From the NCBI GenBank assembly GCA_021840255.1, contig JAKBYX010000011.1:1-64000 (forward strand): a stretch of 64,000 bases of DNA, read 5' to 3'. The notes under the pieces are model-generated. The model was given only the letters and a program-made list of their open reading frames with translations, searched no databases and was not told where the DNA came from. The translations under genes and the position numbers were made by a program. This stretch comes from Nitrospirota bacterium (GTDB lineage: Bacteria; Nitrospirota; Thermodesulfovibrionia; Thermodesulfovibrionales; JdFR-88). Each line of letters opens with the position of its first letter. Position 1 is the stretch's first letter. This document shows, in pieces, positions 8,745-16,719 of the stretch.

Positions 8745-9380
8745 TTACTGCTTTTGGGGTTCCGTCTTTTTTGAGAAGAGGCCCTTTTTAGGTTTCGGCT
8801 CCGGGATGCGCTCTCCTTCCATGCGAATGATCCTTCCTTCGACCTTCGCCCCTTTTTCTATGGAGAGGTATTCCCTGTATACCAATTCTCCTTTCCCCTG
8901 GGCGTTGGAGCCTACGTCTATCTCGGCGCTTTCAAGGGTGCCGCTGAATTCTCCGTTTATGTGGATCTTTATAGCCGCCTGGATCTTCCCCCCATGGAAT
9001 TTCCCCGTGACCTTAACATAGCCCCCCGCAACTATATCGCCCCCGGTCATGCCGCCCTCGATCTCCACGCTGCCGCCTTTGGTCCTGATATTTCCCTTGC
9101 AGTTGCCTTTGATGAATATATTGGAATTTTCAGCGCTGGTGATATCGCCCTCGTAATCCCCGGTGACCTCCAGGTCTCGGGTGATTATCATATTACCGGT
9201 TAGCCTGCTGCCGCTGATGATGGCATTCATGTTCCCTTCATTCCTGGGCGCAGCCAGTGCGCTCTTGCCAGCCTCCGTTGCCCCTCCTTCATAGGCCGCG
9301 CGCTCAGGCAGTTTCAACAGCGACACAGGTTTTTCGGAATGGTTATCCGGTTTCTCGATGGCCTTCAGATTCTCGCTCAT
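8745..9380 (-). CDS. Bactofilin (polymer-forming cytoskeletal protein)
   Basis: Bactofilins polymerise without nucleotide into filaments that scaffold cell-shape and envelope machinery. The central 110 residues have the expected right-handed beta-helix pattern with regularly spaced glycines and hydrophobics: ISGSRLTGNMIITRDLEVTG, GDITSAENSNIFIKGNCKGN, IRTKGGSVEIEGGMTGG. Flanking tails are low-complexity, as is typical. The start at 9380 is chosen because AAAGGAG lies seven bases upstream of ATG; the track start at 9458 lacks such a site. The 211-residue product is of usual family length. It is monocistronic here, facing away from the Tol/moaC operon. Confidence 0.9.
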   Translation of the reverse strand: MSENLKAIEKPDNHSEKPVSLLKLPERAAYEGGATEAGKSALAAPRNEGNMNAIISGSRLTGNMIITRDLEVTGDYEGDITSAENSNIFIKGNCKGNIRTKGGSVEIEGGMTGGDIVAGGYVKVTGKFHGGKIQAAIKIHINGEFSGTLESAEIDVGSNAQGKGELVYREYLSIEKGAKVEGRIIRMEGERIPEPKPKKGLFSKKTEPQKQ

Positions 9381-9788
9381 GTATGTGCTCCTTTCGTCCG
9401 GAGTCTTCCGGCAAATGATGGACGTTTTCTTAAAAGTGTTATCCCGCCGCACGGGCATTCTGGATTTTCTGGAACCCGGTCTTTAGTAAAATTTTTCAAG
9501 TGTGCCGTTTTGAAAATGGCCGCCCTTGCTAGTTATGAAAAGAGGTCGTTTTCATCCGCGGGGGTGTTTTTAACAGCTCCTTCGCCTGGGAGATGCCCCG
9601 TTTGGAAAGCCATGACGAAGCGCATCCAAGGAAAAGCAGCTGCATTTTGCGCTTCGTTATAGGGCTTGCCAAGGTTCACGTACGGGACTTGAAGTAATTA
9701 TATGGGAACGGAATGGATTTGAAATATGACGGGAGTCACCAAAGCTGATCCTGCGGCAACATGCCCCTTGATAGCCAAAGGAAGAAAT
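9381..9788. other. Gene-free stretch with 10 bp inverted repeat
   Basis: About 400 bp between bactofilin and moaC, both on minus. ORFs on plus across it are shadows without family character. The one structure I can see is ACGAAGCGCA (9615-9624) with its exact complement TGCGCTTCGT (9648-9657), a 10 bp stem with a 23 nt loop and no T-run. It presumably also holds the bactofilin promoter, but no convincing -35/-10 pair was found. Confidence 0.4.
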
Positions 9789-10232
9789 CTATTTTTTTGC
9801 TGCCCTTTGGAAGACCCCGCTTTTACCGCCGCTTTTGCGGGTGAGCATGACGTCCTGTATCACCGCTCCTTTGTCCACGGCCTTGCACATGTCATAGACG
9901 GTAAGGGCGGCCACCGAGGCCGCAACCAGCGCCTCCATCTCCACCCCCGTCGGGCCGGTGGTCTTTACGGAGGACTCTATTTCCACGGAATTTTTTTCCT
10001 CATCCAGCCAGATATCCACCCCGGCCTGCGAGATCGCCAGGGGATGGCAAAGAGGTATGAGCTCCGGGGTTTTTTTCGCGGCCATGATCCCCGCGATCCG
10101 GGCGGACGCCTGCACGTCTCCCTTGGGCATGCGGCCTTCCCTTATAAGGAGGATGCTCTCCGGGCTCAGAAGGACGGTCGCGCGGGCAACCGCCTGCCTG
10201 GAGGTGGAAGGTTTCCCGCTTATGTCCACCAT
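9789..10232 (-). CDS. moaC: Cyclic pyranopterin monophosphate synthase MoaC
   Basis: MoaC, with MoaA, turns GTP into cyclic pyranopterin monophosphate, the first step of molybdenum cofactor synthesis. Conserved blocks: MVDISGK, GDVQASARIAGI, LIPLCHPL, TGVEMEALVAASVAALTVYDMCK and KSGGKSG. The first ATG (10232) gives 147 residues, but translation continues conserved upstream in the same frame: SLSHLDAKGRAR, matching the usual MoaC N-terminus, precedes that methionine. No ATG, GTG or TTG occurs between it and an in-frame TAA at 10320-10322. Real initiation is therefore probably at a rare codon (ATC at 10307 after AAGGTGA, or CTG at 10265). The gene overlaps the cpoB 3' end in that case and is the last gene of the Tol operon. 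Confidence 0.88.
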   Translation of the reverse strand: MVDISGKPSTSRQAVARATVLLSPESILLIREGRMPKGDVQASARIAGIMAAKKTPELIPLCHPLAISQAGVDIWLDEEKNSVEIESSVKTTGPTGVEMEALVAASVAALTVYDMCKAVDKGAVIQDVMLTRKSGGKSGVFQRAAKK

Positions 10233-10291
10233 CCGGGCCCTTCCCTTGGCATCCAGGTGGCTCAGGGATTTTTTGTTTTTCGTCTCTTTTT

Positions 10292-11245
10292 TTACCCCCG
10301 TCTTGATCTTTTCACCTTTTTAAGCAGCGCCTTCGCGGTTTTTGCCTGATGGCTTTTGGGGTATTTCTCTATGACCTGCCTGAAAAGCGCCGCTGCCACC
10401 TTCTTGTCATTCGTCTTCAGGAAAGAGATGCCCTGCTGCAAAAGCGCGTTTGGCACCTTTATGCTCTTTGGGTAGTGTTTTACGACCTTTTCATATGCGA
10501 GTATTGCCTGGTCATAGTTTTTCTGCTTGAAATAACTTTCGGCTATCCAGAACTGCGAGTTTCCGGCAAGTGGATCATCCGGGAATTTCTTTAAGAACTT
10601 CTCAAACCCCTGCCTGGCGCCGTCGTATTTTCCACTCTGGTAACTGGCATATGCTTTGTCATAAACGGTCTGGGGCGTCTGGGCTGCTTCCTGCGCCTGC
10701 TGTTGTTCCTTTGCTGCCTGGGCGGCTTGAGCGGCCTGCGCTGCCTTCACCTGGGCTGCCTGGGCCTGCAACGCGGTCTCAAGCTTGGTGATCCTGCTGC
10801 CAAGGGAGTCCAGCGCGGTTTGCTGCTGCGCTATCTTTTTTTCCAGTCCTGCCGTCTCTGAAGACTGGTCGGAAAAGAACTGCTGGTTTTGGTGCTTTTG
10901 CTCATCCACGCTGCCCCTGAGATTGTTCAGATCGCTCTGCATGCTCGACAACTGGTCCAGCACTCCCGCCTGCGAAGACCTTATGGTGTGCAGTTCCGTT
11001 GCACTCTTGGAGGAAAGTGTTTTCTGGGACGCCTGGATGTTGGTGCTCATGCTGTTGACCTGGGTTTGAAGCGTATACGTCTGGTTTTGTAGCTCGCTTA
11101 TGTCCGCCTTCATCTGGGCCTGGTCATCTGCGCAGCCGGCGGTCAGCGCGGCAATGGCGCATAACAAAACCAGAACGGGCCAGTGTTTTTTAAAAAAAAC
11201 GCCTATCATGTCTTTTTTGCCTTTTTTGTCTTCTTTTCTCCCCAT
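10292..11245 (-). CDS. cpoB: Tol-Pal system coordinator CpoB/YbgF, lipoprotein form
   Basis: CpoB links outer-membrane constriction by Tol-Pal to peptidoglycan synthesis in the periplasm. Start at 11245 is favoured by GGAGG shortly upstream; the track start at 11302 is not. The product (317 residues) has a hydrophobic segment ending in a lipobox (LTAGC, Cys near residue 38), so it is probably lipid-anchored, unlike the soluble E. coli protein. Then comes a long coiled coil (about 45-150), an Ala/Gln-rich linker and three C-terminal TPRs beginning at VYDKAYASYQSGKYDGA. It follows tolB by 31 bp; pal, which normally lies between them, is missing. Confidence 0.88.
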   Translation of the reverse strand: MGRKEDKKGKKDMIGVFFKKHWPVLVLLCAIAALTAGCADDQAQMKADISELQNQTYTLQTQVNSMSTNIQASQKTLSSKSATELHTIRSSQAGVLDQLSSMQSDLNNLRGSVDEQKHQNQQFFSDQSSETAGLEKKIAQQQTALDSLGSRITKLETALQAQAAQVKAAQAAQAAQAAKEQQQAQEAAQTPQTVYDKAYASYQSGKYDGARQGFEKFLKKFPDDPLAGNSQFWIAESYFKQKNYDQAILAYEKVVKHYPKSIKVPNALLQQGISFLKTNDKKVAAALFRQVIEKYPKSHQAKTAKALLKKVKRSRRG

Positions 11246-11276
11246 TATGCCTCCGTCCAAAAGATTTTTTTGTTTT

Positions 11277-12590
11277 TTATTGAAAACTCCATCTTGGACC
11301 ATATGCGGTCATGCCGGGCGGGCTCAGCCTTTTCTGGTTCTTGCCGTTGGCCTGCATTACGTAGATCTCCCTGCGCCCGTCACGGTTTGAGGTGAATGCG
11401 ATAAGGCTGCCGTCTGGTGAGAAGCATGGTTGGTCGTTGACGCCCGCGTCCGTAAGGAGCATCTGGTCCGATCCGTCCGTTTTGACAGTGAATATCTGGC
11501 TGATGCCGTCGTATCTTCCCACAAAAACTATCCTTTTTCCGTCGGGCGACCATGCCGGGGAGGTATTGTAATTTCCCTGGAATGTAACCCTCGAAATATT
11601 ATAGCCATCAGAGTCCATGATGTAAATCTGGGCGTTGCCGCTCCTGTCGGATACGAACGCTATCTTTTTGCCGTCAGGAGAGAAGGCCGGAGACACGTCT
11701 ATCCCCAGGGATTTTGTCAGTCTCACAAGCTTGCCGTTACCCAGCTTTTCATATAGATTGGGGCTGCCTTTGAAGGAAGAAGAGAAGACCACATCTCCGG
11801 CTGCGTCAATGTCCCCGGCCAGGTTTGTGCCTCCGGCCCGGAAGACTGCGGTTTCCCTTGCCCCCGCCAGATTGATCTTGTATATGCCCCACGCCCTGTG
11901 GCGCTCCGCTGTATAAAGCAAGGTCCCCCCGTCCCTGGACCACCTTGGGGGCAGCAGTATCGTTTCATTGAGCCCCAGAAAGCGCATGCGCCTTGTGTCC
12001 CAGTCGGAGACCACGATGTCTTTCCTGCCCCTTTTGGTGGTGATGAAGGCGAGCCTGCTTGTAAACGGGCCCTTAAGGCCTGTAAGCGCCTGGTATATAT
12101 CTTCCGCCATGGAATGGGAAAGCGGCCTCAGGAGGTCCTCGGGGGCGCTGTAGGTCTTGCTCAGGATGGCGGCCCCGGACTCCACGTCATAAAGGGTCGC
12201 CGAGACCTGGAACTCACCCTCTGGCGTGTAATTAACCGTGCCCTTCAGCACGAAAAACACCCCCGCCGGCTGCCAGTCCGCACGGTTGAAAGGCTGGTAA
12301 GGGGCCTCGGTAAAACCTTTTTTGTCAAGGAACAGGAACAGTCCTGTATAGTCCAGGTCTTCCTGAACCACCTTCGATATCTCCGTCCCTCCCAAACCCG
12401 AAAGAGGGCTTATGGCTATGGGGACTTTTCTGTTGGGGTTGTTGATGTTCACGTATATCATCGCCCGCGCCATGCGAGCGCAGAAGAGGGAGAGCATCGC
12501 GAAAAGGGTGAAGAATATGGCGCCCTGGATCAGCGGATAGCGCCGGAAGGTCTTTTTCTTTTTCTGACTTTTCTCTTTCATGATACCCAA
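11277..12590 (-). CDS. tolB: Tol-Pal system beta-propeller protein TolB
   Basis: Periplasmic TolB binds Pal and couples to TolA during cell division. An N-terminal hydrophobic segment (IQGAIFFTLFAMLSLFCARMARA) acts as signal peptide. Residues about 45-170 are the alpha/beta N-domain, followed by a six-bladed propeller whose repeats show the family pattern SPAFSPDGKKIAFVSDRSGN, SPAWSPDGKRIVFVG and PCFSPDGSLIAFTSNRDG. TTG at 12590 is used because it is 12 nt from an AAGGAGGT; the ATG nine bases further on is 21 nt away. It lies 24 bp after the TolA-like gene. Confidence 0.93.
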   Translation of the reverse strand: MGIMKEKSQKKKKTFRRYPLIQGAIFFTLFAMLSLFCARMARAMIYVNINNPNRKVPIAISPLSGLGGTEISKVVQEDLDYTGLFLFLDKKGFTEAPYQPFNRADWQPAGVFFVLKGTVNYTPEGEFQVSATLYDVESGAAILSKTYSAPEDLLRPLSHSMAEDIYQALTGLKGPFTSRLAFITTKRGRKDIVVSDWDTRRMRFLGLNETILLPPRWSRDGGTLLYTAERHRAWGIYKINLAGARETAVFRAGGTNLAGDIDAAGDVVFSSSFKGSPNLYEKLGNGKLVRLTKSLGIDVSPAFSPDGKKIAFVSDRSGNAQIYIMDSDGYNISRVTFQGNYNTSPAWSPDGKRIVFVGRYDGISQIFTVKTDGSDQMLLTDAGVNDQPCFSPDGSLIAFTSNRDGRREIYVMQANGKNQKRLSPPGMTAYGPRWSFQ

Positions 12591-12614
12591 ATTATTAAAA
12601 TGACCTCCTTTTTT

Positions 12615-13346
12615 TCAATCCGGGTTGAAGACAAATCCTACCTCAAGGCCGCCCGGCGGCAGCACCCCCGGCGGGGGCGGCACCTTTGCCGTCCTTTGAA
12701 TGGCCCTTATCGCGGACTGGTCAAAAAGCCCGTTGCCTGAGCGCTTCTCAAACCCTTTGGCGACAAGGGTCCCGTCTTTAAGGATGTCTATGGTGACCGT
12801 GGCCTCTATCCCGTGGACCTTAGCGTCCGGAAGATACCAGTTTCTCCAGATAGACCCCTTCACTTGGCTTAAGTATCCCTTAAGCGCGGTATTATCCCCC
12901 GCGCCTGCCTGTGCGCTGCCTCCTGCGTGGCCTTTGTTTTTACTGCTTTTGCTGCTTTTGTTTATGACCACTTTTTCTCTAAGCTTTACCTTTTTTTCGA
13001 TCCCGTTTACGGCCCGCTCGATATCCACGCTCTGCTGTATCCTGGCCAGTTCTTTAGCTATCAGGGCATCGCTTTCATGCGAATGCCTCTCAGGCCTCTT
13101 TTCCGGCATGGCCATCGAGGCCTTTTTTTCAACAGGGACCGGGCGGGGGGCTTTGGTCTGCGCCAATTGTCTTTCAGTAACGGGTTTTCTGCTTTCCGCC
13201 GGTTTATCAAATCTGCCGGCAGGCGAGACCAGGTCCACCTGGAACGGTTGGGGTATTATGAAGGGCTTTTTGAGCGTTATGGCAAGCGCGGACAGTATGA
13301 CCGCGTGAAACAATACCGACAGGAAGAGCGTTTTTTCAAAAGTCAT
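12615..13346 (-). CDS. TolA/TonB-family energy transducer
   Basis: Inner-membrane protein spanning the periplasm to carry proton-motive-force-driven motion from TolQR. The 243-residue protein has an N-terminal transmembrane helix (LFLSVLFHAVILSALAITL), a charged, lysine/proline-rich middle region (about 40-140) and a compact C-terminal TonB/TolA fold (GSIWRNWYLPDAKVHG; VTIDILKDGTLVAKGFEKRSG; SAIRAIQRTAKVPPPP). Its place between tolR and tolB argues for TolA rather than TonB, although the C-terminal domain reads like TonB_C. It is short for TolA (E. coli about 420). Confidence 0.85.
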   Translation of the reverse strand: MTFEKTLFLSVLFHAVILSALAITLKKPFIIPQPFQVDLVSPAGRFDKPAESRKPVTERQLAQTKAPRPVPVEKKASMAMPEKRPERHSHESDALIAKELARIQQSVDIERAVNGIEKKVKLREKVVINKSSKSSKNKGHAGGSAQAGAGDNTALKGYLSQVKGSIWRNWYLPDAKVHGIEATVTIDILKDGTLVAKGFEKRSGNGLFDQSAIRAIQRTAKVPPPPGVLPPGGLEVGFVFNPD

Positions 13347-13381
13347 CCAGGCGCTTTACTTTTTTCGCTTTTTGTTTTTGC

Positions 13382-13783
13382 CTATTTGTTCTTCAGTGGT
13401 TCGGTCACGATGCCCAGTTTCTGGATCCCGGCGTCCTTAATCTCGCCCATCACCTGCGCGACCCTTCCGTACGAGACAGCCCTGTCAGCCTCCAGGTAGA
13501 CGTCCGGGTCCTCCTTGCTGAGCATGCTGAGCCGGGCCTTCATCTGTTCCATGTTGAGCCTGGCTCCCTTCATGTAGAGACTTCCGTCCTTCTTTACGTT
13601 TATCGTTATAGGGCCTTCATAGGGAAGGGACTTGCCTTTGGCCTGCGGGAGATTGACGTCCACCCCCTGTTTCATAAGCGGCGCCGTCACCATGAAGATG
13701 ACCAGCAGCACCAGCATTACGTCAACAAGAGGAGTGACATTTATTTCCGAGAGGCTGCCGCGGCCCTGCCTTTCACCTGTCAC
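13382..13783 (-). CDS. tolR: TolR/ExbD biopolymer transport protein
   Basis: Single-pass inner-membrane component of the TolQR proton-driven motor. INVTPLVDVMLVLLVIFMVTAP near residue 14 is the family signature: the aspartate in LVDV is the proton-carrying residue in the membrane helix. The remaining about 100 residues form the periplasmic domain. Length (133) is normal. It overlaps tolQ by 11 bp and is 35 bp from tolA, so the three are co-translated. Confidence 0.93.
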   Translation of the reverse strand: MTGERQGRGSLSEINVTPLVDVMLVLLVIFMVTAPLMKQGVDVNLPQAKGKSLPYEGPITINVKKDGSLYMKGARLNMEQMKARLSMLSKEDPDVYLEADRAVSYGRVAQVMGEIKDAGIQKLGIVTEPLKNK

Positions 13784-14399
13784 GGTTTGCGCCTGTAAGG
13801 ATCGCTTCTATCTCGGGGGAGAGGCTTTCCATCTCCTGGATGGCGCGCCTGGTCCTGCCTACATAATAGTTATAGCCTATAACGGCCGGGATTGCCGCCA
13901 CAAGCCCGAACGCCGTTGTGATCAGCGCCTCCGAAATGCCGGGGGCCACTACCGCGAGGGACGCGCTTCCCTTGAAGCCTATGCCCCTGAAGGCGTTGAC
14001 TATCCCCCATACGGTCCCGAAAAGACCGATAAACGGGGTGGTTGAACCGGTTGTGGCAAGAAAGTTCACATACTTTTCTATCTTTCCGGCCTCTACTACC
14101 TCCTGCCGGTTTATGGCCCGCTTCAGCCGTTCCTTCGATACCGCCTCGGGAAACACGTTCCTGTAAAGGCTTGCCGCGGGGCTTGTGTCCAGGGCCTTCG
14201 CCTGGGCGAGCGTCCCCCTTGCGTCCCCGCTGTCGAGCACCCGGATGAATATCCGGTTCTGCCTTTCCAGCCTGGACATGTACTGGTATTTGTAGATGAT
14301 TATCGCCCAGGAGACAACGGAGAACGTAAGCAGCAATAATACGACCAATTTCACCAGCATGCTGGCTTCGAGTACCATCTGTAAAGGGTTTGTTTCCAT
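13773..14399 (-). CDS. tolQ: TolQ/ExbB proton channel family protein
   Basis: Three-helix inner-membrane subunit of the Tol motor. Helix 1 at residues 13-33 (MLVKLVVLLLLTFSVVSWAII), cytoplasmic loop, then two helices including the family signature TTGSTTPFIGLFGTVWGIVNAF near 115 and TAFGLVAAIPAVIGYNYYVG near 165. First gene of tolQRAB-cpoB-moaC. No Shine-Dalgarno precedes the ATG. A TATAAT (minus strand, 14414-14419) is only 14 nt upstream, which would give a very short leader if used. Confidence 0.93.
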   Translation of the reverse strand: METNPLQMVLEASMLVKLVVLLLLTFSVVSWAIIIYKYQYMSRLERQNRIFIRVLDSGDARGTLAQAKALDTSPAASLYRNVFPEAVSKERLKRAINRQEVVEAGKIEKYVNFLATTGSTTPFIGLFGTVWGIVNAFRGIGFKGSASLAVVAPGISEALITTAFGLVAAIPAVIGYNYYVGRTRRAIQEMESLSPEIEAILTGANRDR

Positions 14400-14509
14400 A
14401 GCTTTTATTTTAAATTATATCTTTCCCTAAAAGTCAAATTCAGCCGTCACGGAAACGGCCGGAGCTCTTTTTTTTAAAGGATTTGTATATTATAAGGTAG
14501 TTTAAATGG

Positions 14510-14549
14510 CAAATTAAATTTTTTAATTTGACGATATGTTCGACCATAT
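14510..14549. promoter_or_regulatory. Two operator-like inverted repeats upstream of dsrC
   Basis: CAAATTAAA (14510-14518) and TTTAATTTG (14522-14530) form an exact 9 bp inverted repeat with a TTT centre. Four bases on, ATATGTTCGACCATAT (14534-14549) is a 16 bp near-palindrome (14 of 16 symmetric). Both lie in the divergent gap between tolQ and dsrC, upstream of the proposed dsrC promoter. They look like protein-binding sites; the regulator is unknown. Confidence 0.45.
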
Positions 14550-14573
14550 ATTACTGTTTACGACTTTGGGCTG

Positions 14574-14603
14574 TTTCAAATAACCCCGGAAAAAGTTTAT
14601 AAT
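14574..14603 (+). promoter_or_regulatory. Candidate sigma-70 promoter of dsrC
   Basis: A perfect -10 hexamer TATAAT (14598-14603) lies 18 bp after a weak -35 TTTCAA (14574-14579). AAGGAGG at 14617-14623 and ATG at 14630 follow at normal distances. The -10 is convincing, the -35 less so. Confidence 0.5.
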
Positions 14604-14629
14604 TATTAGTAAAACTAAGGAGGAAAAAA

Positions 14630-14965
14630 ATGCCAACCATTGAATTCCAGGGCAAACAAGTTGAATTGGATGAGGACGGTTATCTCTTAAACCTGGGGGA
14701 CTGGACGCCTGAGCTTGCCAACGTTCTGGCTGAACGCGACGGCATGACCCTTACCGAGGCCCACTGGGAAGTGATCAATTTTCTCAGGGATTACTACGCT
14801 AAGTACCAGATCGCCCCTATGATCAAGATACTCGTGAAAGAGATCGCCAAGTCCATGGGCCCGGAGAAGGGCAACACCAAGTATCTCTATCAGCTGTATC
14901 CCGCCGGTCCCGCGAAGCAGGCCTGCCTTTATGCCGGCCTTCCGAAACCCACGGGGTGCGTGTAG
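14630..14965 (+). CDS. dsrC: DsrC, sulfur carrier of the Dsr pathway
   Basis: DsrC carries sulfur as a persulfide or trisulfide between DsrAB and DsrMK(JOP), or receives it from TusA/DsrEFH. The 111-residue protein has the TusE/DsrC fold and, decisively, the full C-terminal arm KQACLYAGLPKPTGCV: the penultimate cysteine and a second cysteine with ten residues between them. Both are required for redox Dsr function; TusE proteins for tRNA thiolation keep only the last one. AAGGAGG lies six bases upstream of ATG and a strong terminator follows, so it is a highly expressed single-gene unit. dsrAB is not in this window. Confidence 0.96.
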   Translation: MPTIEFQGKQVELDEDGYLLNLGDWTPELANVLAERDGMTLTEAHWEVINFLRDYYAKYQIAPMIKILVKEIAKSMGPEKGNTKYLYQLYPAGPAKQACLYAGLPKPTGCV

Positions 14966-14985
14966 CAGCGGCTTTTTTTATTTTG

Positions 14986-15033
14986 AGAGCGCGGGTAAAC
15001 GGCGGAAAAAGACCGTTTTCCCGCGCTCTTTTT
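14986..15033 (+). terminator. Rho-independent terminator of dsrC
   Basis: AGAGCGCGGG (14986-14995) pairs with CCCGCGCTCT (15020-15029); an inner ACGG/CCGT pairing extends the stem. A five-T run follows. Located 20 bp after the dsrC stop. Confidence 0.85.
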
Positions 15034-15116
15034 CGGGTAAAAGGTGTTCTTTTGTTTTTATTTTTTGATTTGACTATTTTGTTCTATTTAAAAACAAAAA
15101 CCGGTTTGAGCCAACA

Positions 15117-15704
15117 ATGGATCTAAAAGACTTCCTCGTAGAAAAACGCCAGGCCGTCCTCAAAAGATGGCTCGATTATGTGTTGCAGACCTATCCGGCA
15201 CAGACCGCAGAGATGCTCAAATCCAGAAAAAACCAGTTCACCAACCCGGTGGGGAAGATCATATCGGACAGCCTTGGCGCCGTCTACGATGAGCTTGTAC
15301 GGCAACTCGGGGGCAAGGAGCAGGAGCCGGGAGAAGAACGCCTGGGGGAGTTTCTGGTGAACATCATCAAGGTGCGTGCTGTTCAGGATTTCACCGCATC
15401 AGGCGCGCTGGGTTTTATCTTTTCACTGAAAAAAGCAGCGAGGGAAGAGGCGGAAGGGTCCGGGTTCGCCAGGGAAGAGATATCTGCTTTTTACAGGCAG
15501 ATGCTGGAGTTTGGCACCCTTGTGGACCGGCTTGCGCTGGGCGCCTTTGATTTTTATATGCAGTGCAGGGAGAAGATATACGAGCTAAAGGCGGCCGAGG
15601 TGCGAGATCACACCTTCAGGCTTCTGCAGCAGGCCAATCTTCTCGTTGAGAAGCAAAAAAAAGAAAAAGGAAAAGAAGAACACGGGGAGGAACGTAAAAA
15701 TTAA
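15117..15704 (+). CDS. RsbRD-N-domain-type protein preceding dsrM
   Basis: A 195-residue, fully helical protein resembling the N-terminal (globin-like) domain of RsbR/RsbRD stressosome proteins: MDLKDFLVEKRQAVLKRWLDYVL, then a paired-helix bundle and a long charged C-terminal helix ending in a Lys/Glu tail. There is no STAS domain. Proteins of this type are often encoded just before dsrM in sulfate reducers, which is why I associate it with the Dsr complex; function is unknown and could be sensing or assembly. No good Shine-Dalgarno precedes the ATG. It is 23 bp from dsrM. Confidence 0.75.
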   Translation: MDLKDFLVEKRQAVLKRWLDYVLQTYPAQTAEMLKSRKNQFTNPVGKIISDSLGAVYDELVRQLGGKEQEPGEERLGEFLVNIIKVRAVQDFTASGALGFIFSLKKAAREEAEGSGFAREEISAFYRQMLEFGTLVDRLALGAFDFYMQCREKIYELKAAEVRDHTFRLLQQANLLVEKQKKEKGKEEHGEERKN

Positions 15705-15727
15705 GCGAAGGAGGATGAGATAAAGGG

Positions 15728-16717
15728 ATGAAAGCTCTGTTGCCTTTCCTGGCCGTAGTGTTTCTGGTTTTGCTTGTCATCGCGGGCGTAAAGGCCGCCG
15801 GCCTGTATTTCGTGTTCGGCGTACTGGTGCCTTACGCTGCCGCGGCCGTTTTCCTCTTGGGGTTTGTTTACCGGGTGGTCAAGTGGGGCAAGACGCCCGT
15901 GCCGTTCCATATCCCCACCACGTGCGGACAGCAAAAATCGCTCCCCTGGATCAAGCCCAACGGCATAGAAAATCCATCGGGCACGGGCGGTGTGGTGATT
16001 AGGATGCTCCTTGAGGTCTTCCTGTTCCGCTCCCTTTTTAAAAACCGCAAGACAAAAATGAAGGGGGAGTATCTTACATATGCGTGGGCGCCGTGGCTCT
16101 GGCTTTCCGGGATGGCGTTCCACTGGTCTTTCCTGTTCATAGTGATAAGGCATCTGAGGTTCTTTTTCCAGAGTGTGCCGGTGCCCGTGCAGGCGATCGA
16201 GCACCTGGACAGCATCCTCAACTGGGGCGTTCCCGCGCTGTACATAACCGATGTGATATTCCTTGCGGCCGTGACCTATCTGTTTTTACGGAGAGTCACG
16301 TTGTCGCAGGTGAAGGCCATAACCCTTCCCGCTGATTTCTTCCCGCTTTTCCTGCTCTTCGGGATCGGCGCCTCAGGCGTGCTCATGAGATATTACACCA
16401 GGGTTGACGTGGTGGGCGTCAAAGAGCTTGTCATGGGCTTGGTCAGCCTTCACCCAGCGGTGGTAAGCGGCATAGGCACCATATTCTATATCCATCTTTT
16501 CCTTATCAGCACTCTTTTTGCCTATTTTCCATGGAGCAAGCTTGTGCATGCCGGCGGCGTGTTTTTGAGCCCTACCAGGAACCTGTCCAACAACAGCCGG
16601 GTAGTCCGGCATGTGAACCCATGGAGTTATCCCGTGAAGGTGCACACATACGAGGAATATGAAGATGACTTCCGGGAGAAAATGAAAATGGCCGGCGTGC
16701 CGGTGGAAAGGGAGTAG
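15728..16717 (+). CDS. dsrM: DsrM, cytochrome b subunit of the Dsr membrane complex
   Basis: Membrane subunit that exchanges electrons between menaquinone and DsrK through heme b, similar to NarI. The 329-residue protein has an N-terminal helix pair, then four to five further membrane helices with histidines placed for heme ligation (GMAFHWSFLFIVIRHLRFF near 140; SLHPAVVSGIGTIFYIHLFLI near 245) and a hydrophilic C-terminus that should contact DsrK. GAAGGAGG and an AAAGGG sit upstream of the ATG. dsrK starts 2 bp after its stop. Confidence 0.93.
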   Translation: MKALLPFLAVVFLVLLVIAGVKAAGLYFVFGVLVPYAAAAVFLLGFVYRVVKWGKTPVPFHIPTTCGQQKSLPWIKPNGIENPSGTGGVVIRMLLEVFLFRSLFKNRKTKMKGEYLTYAWAPWLWLSGMAFHWSFLFIVIRHLRFFFQSVPVPVQAIEHLDSILNWGVPALYITDVIFLAAVTYLFLRRVTLSQVKAITLPADFFPLFLLFGIGASGVLMRYYTRVDVVGVKELVMGLVSLHPAVVSGIGTIFYIHLFLISTLFAYFPWSKLVHAGGVFLSPTRNLSNNSRVVRHVNPWSYPVKVHTYEEYEDDFREKMKMAGVPVERE

Positions 16718-16719
16718 AA

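Noticed and set aside
9726-10349. 207-aa plus ORF over moaC
   Set aside because: Shadow of moaC, which has all family motifs on minus.
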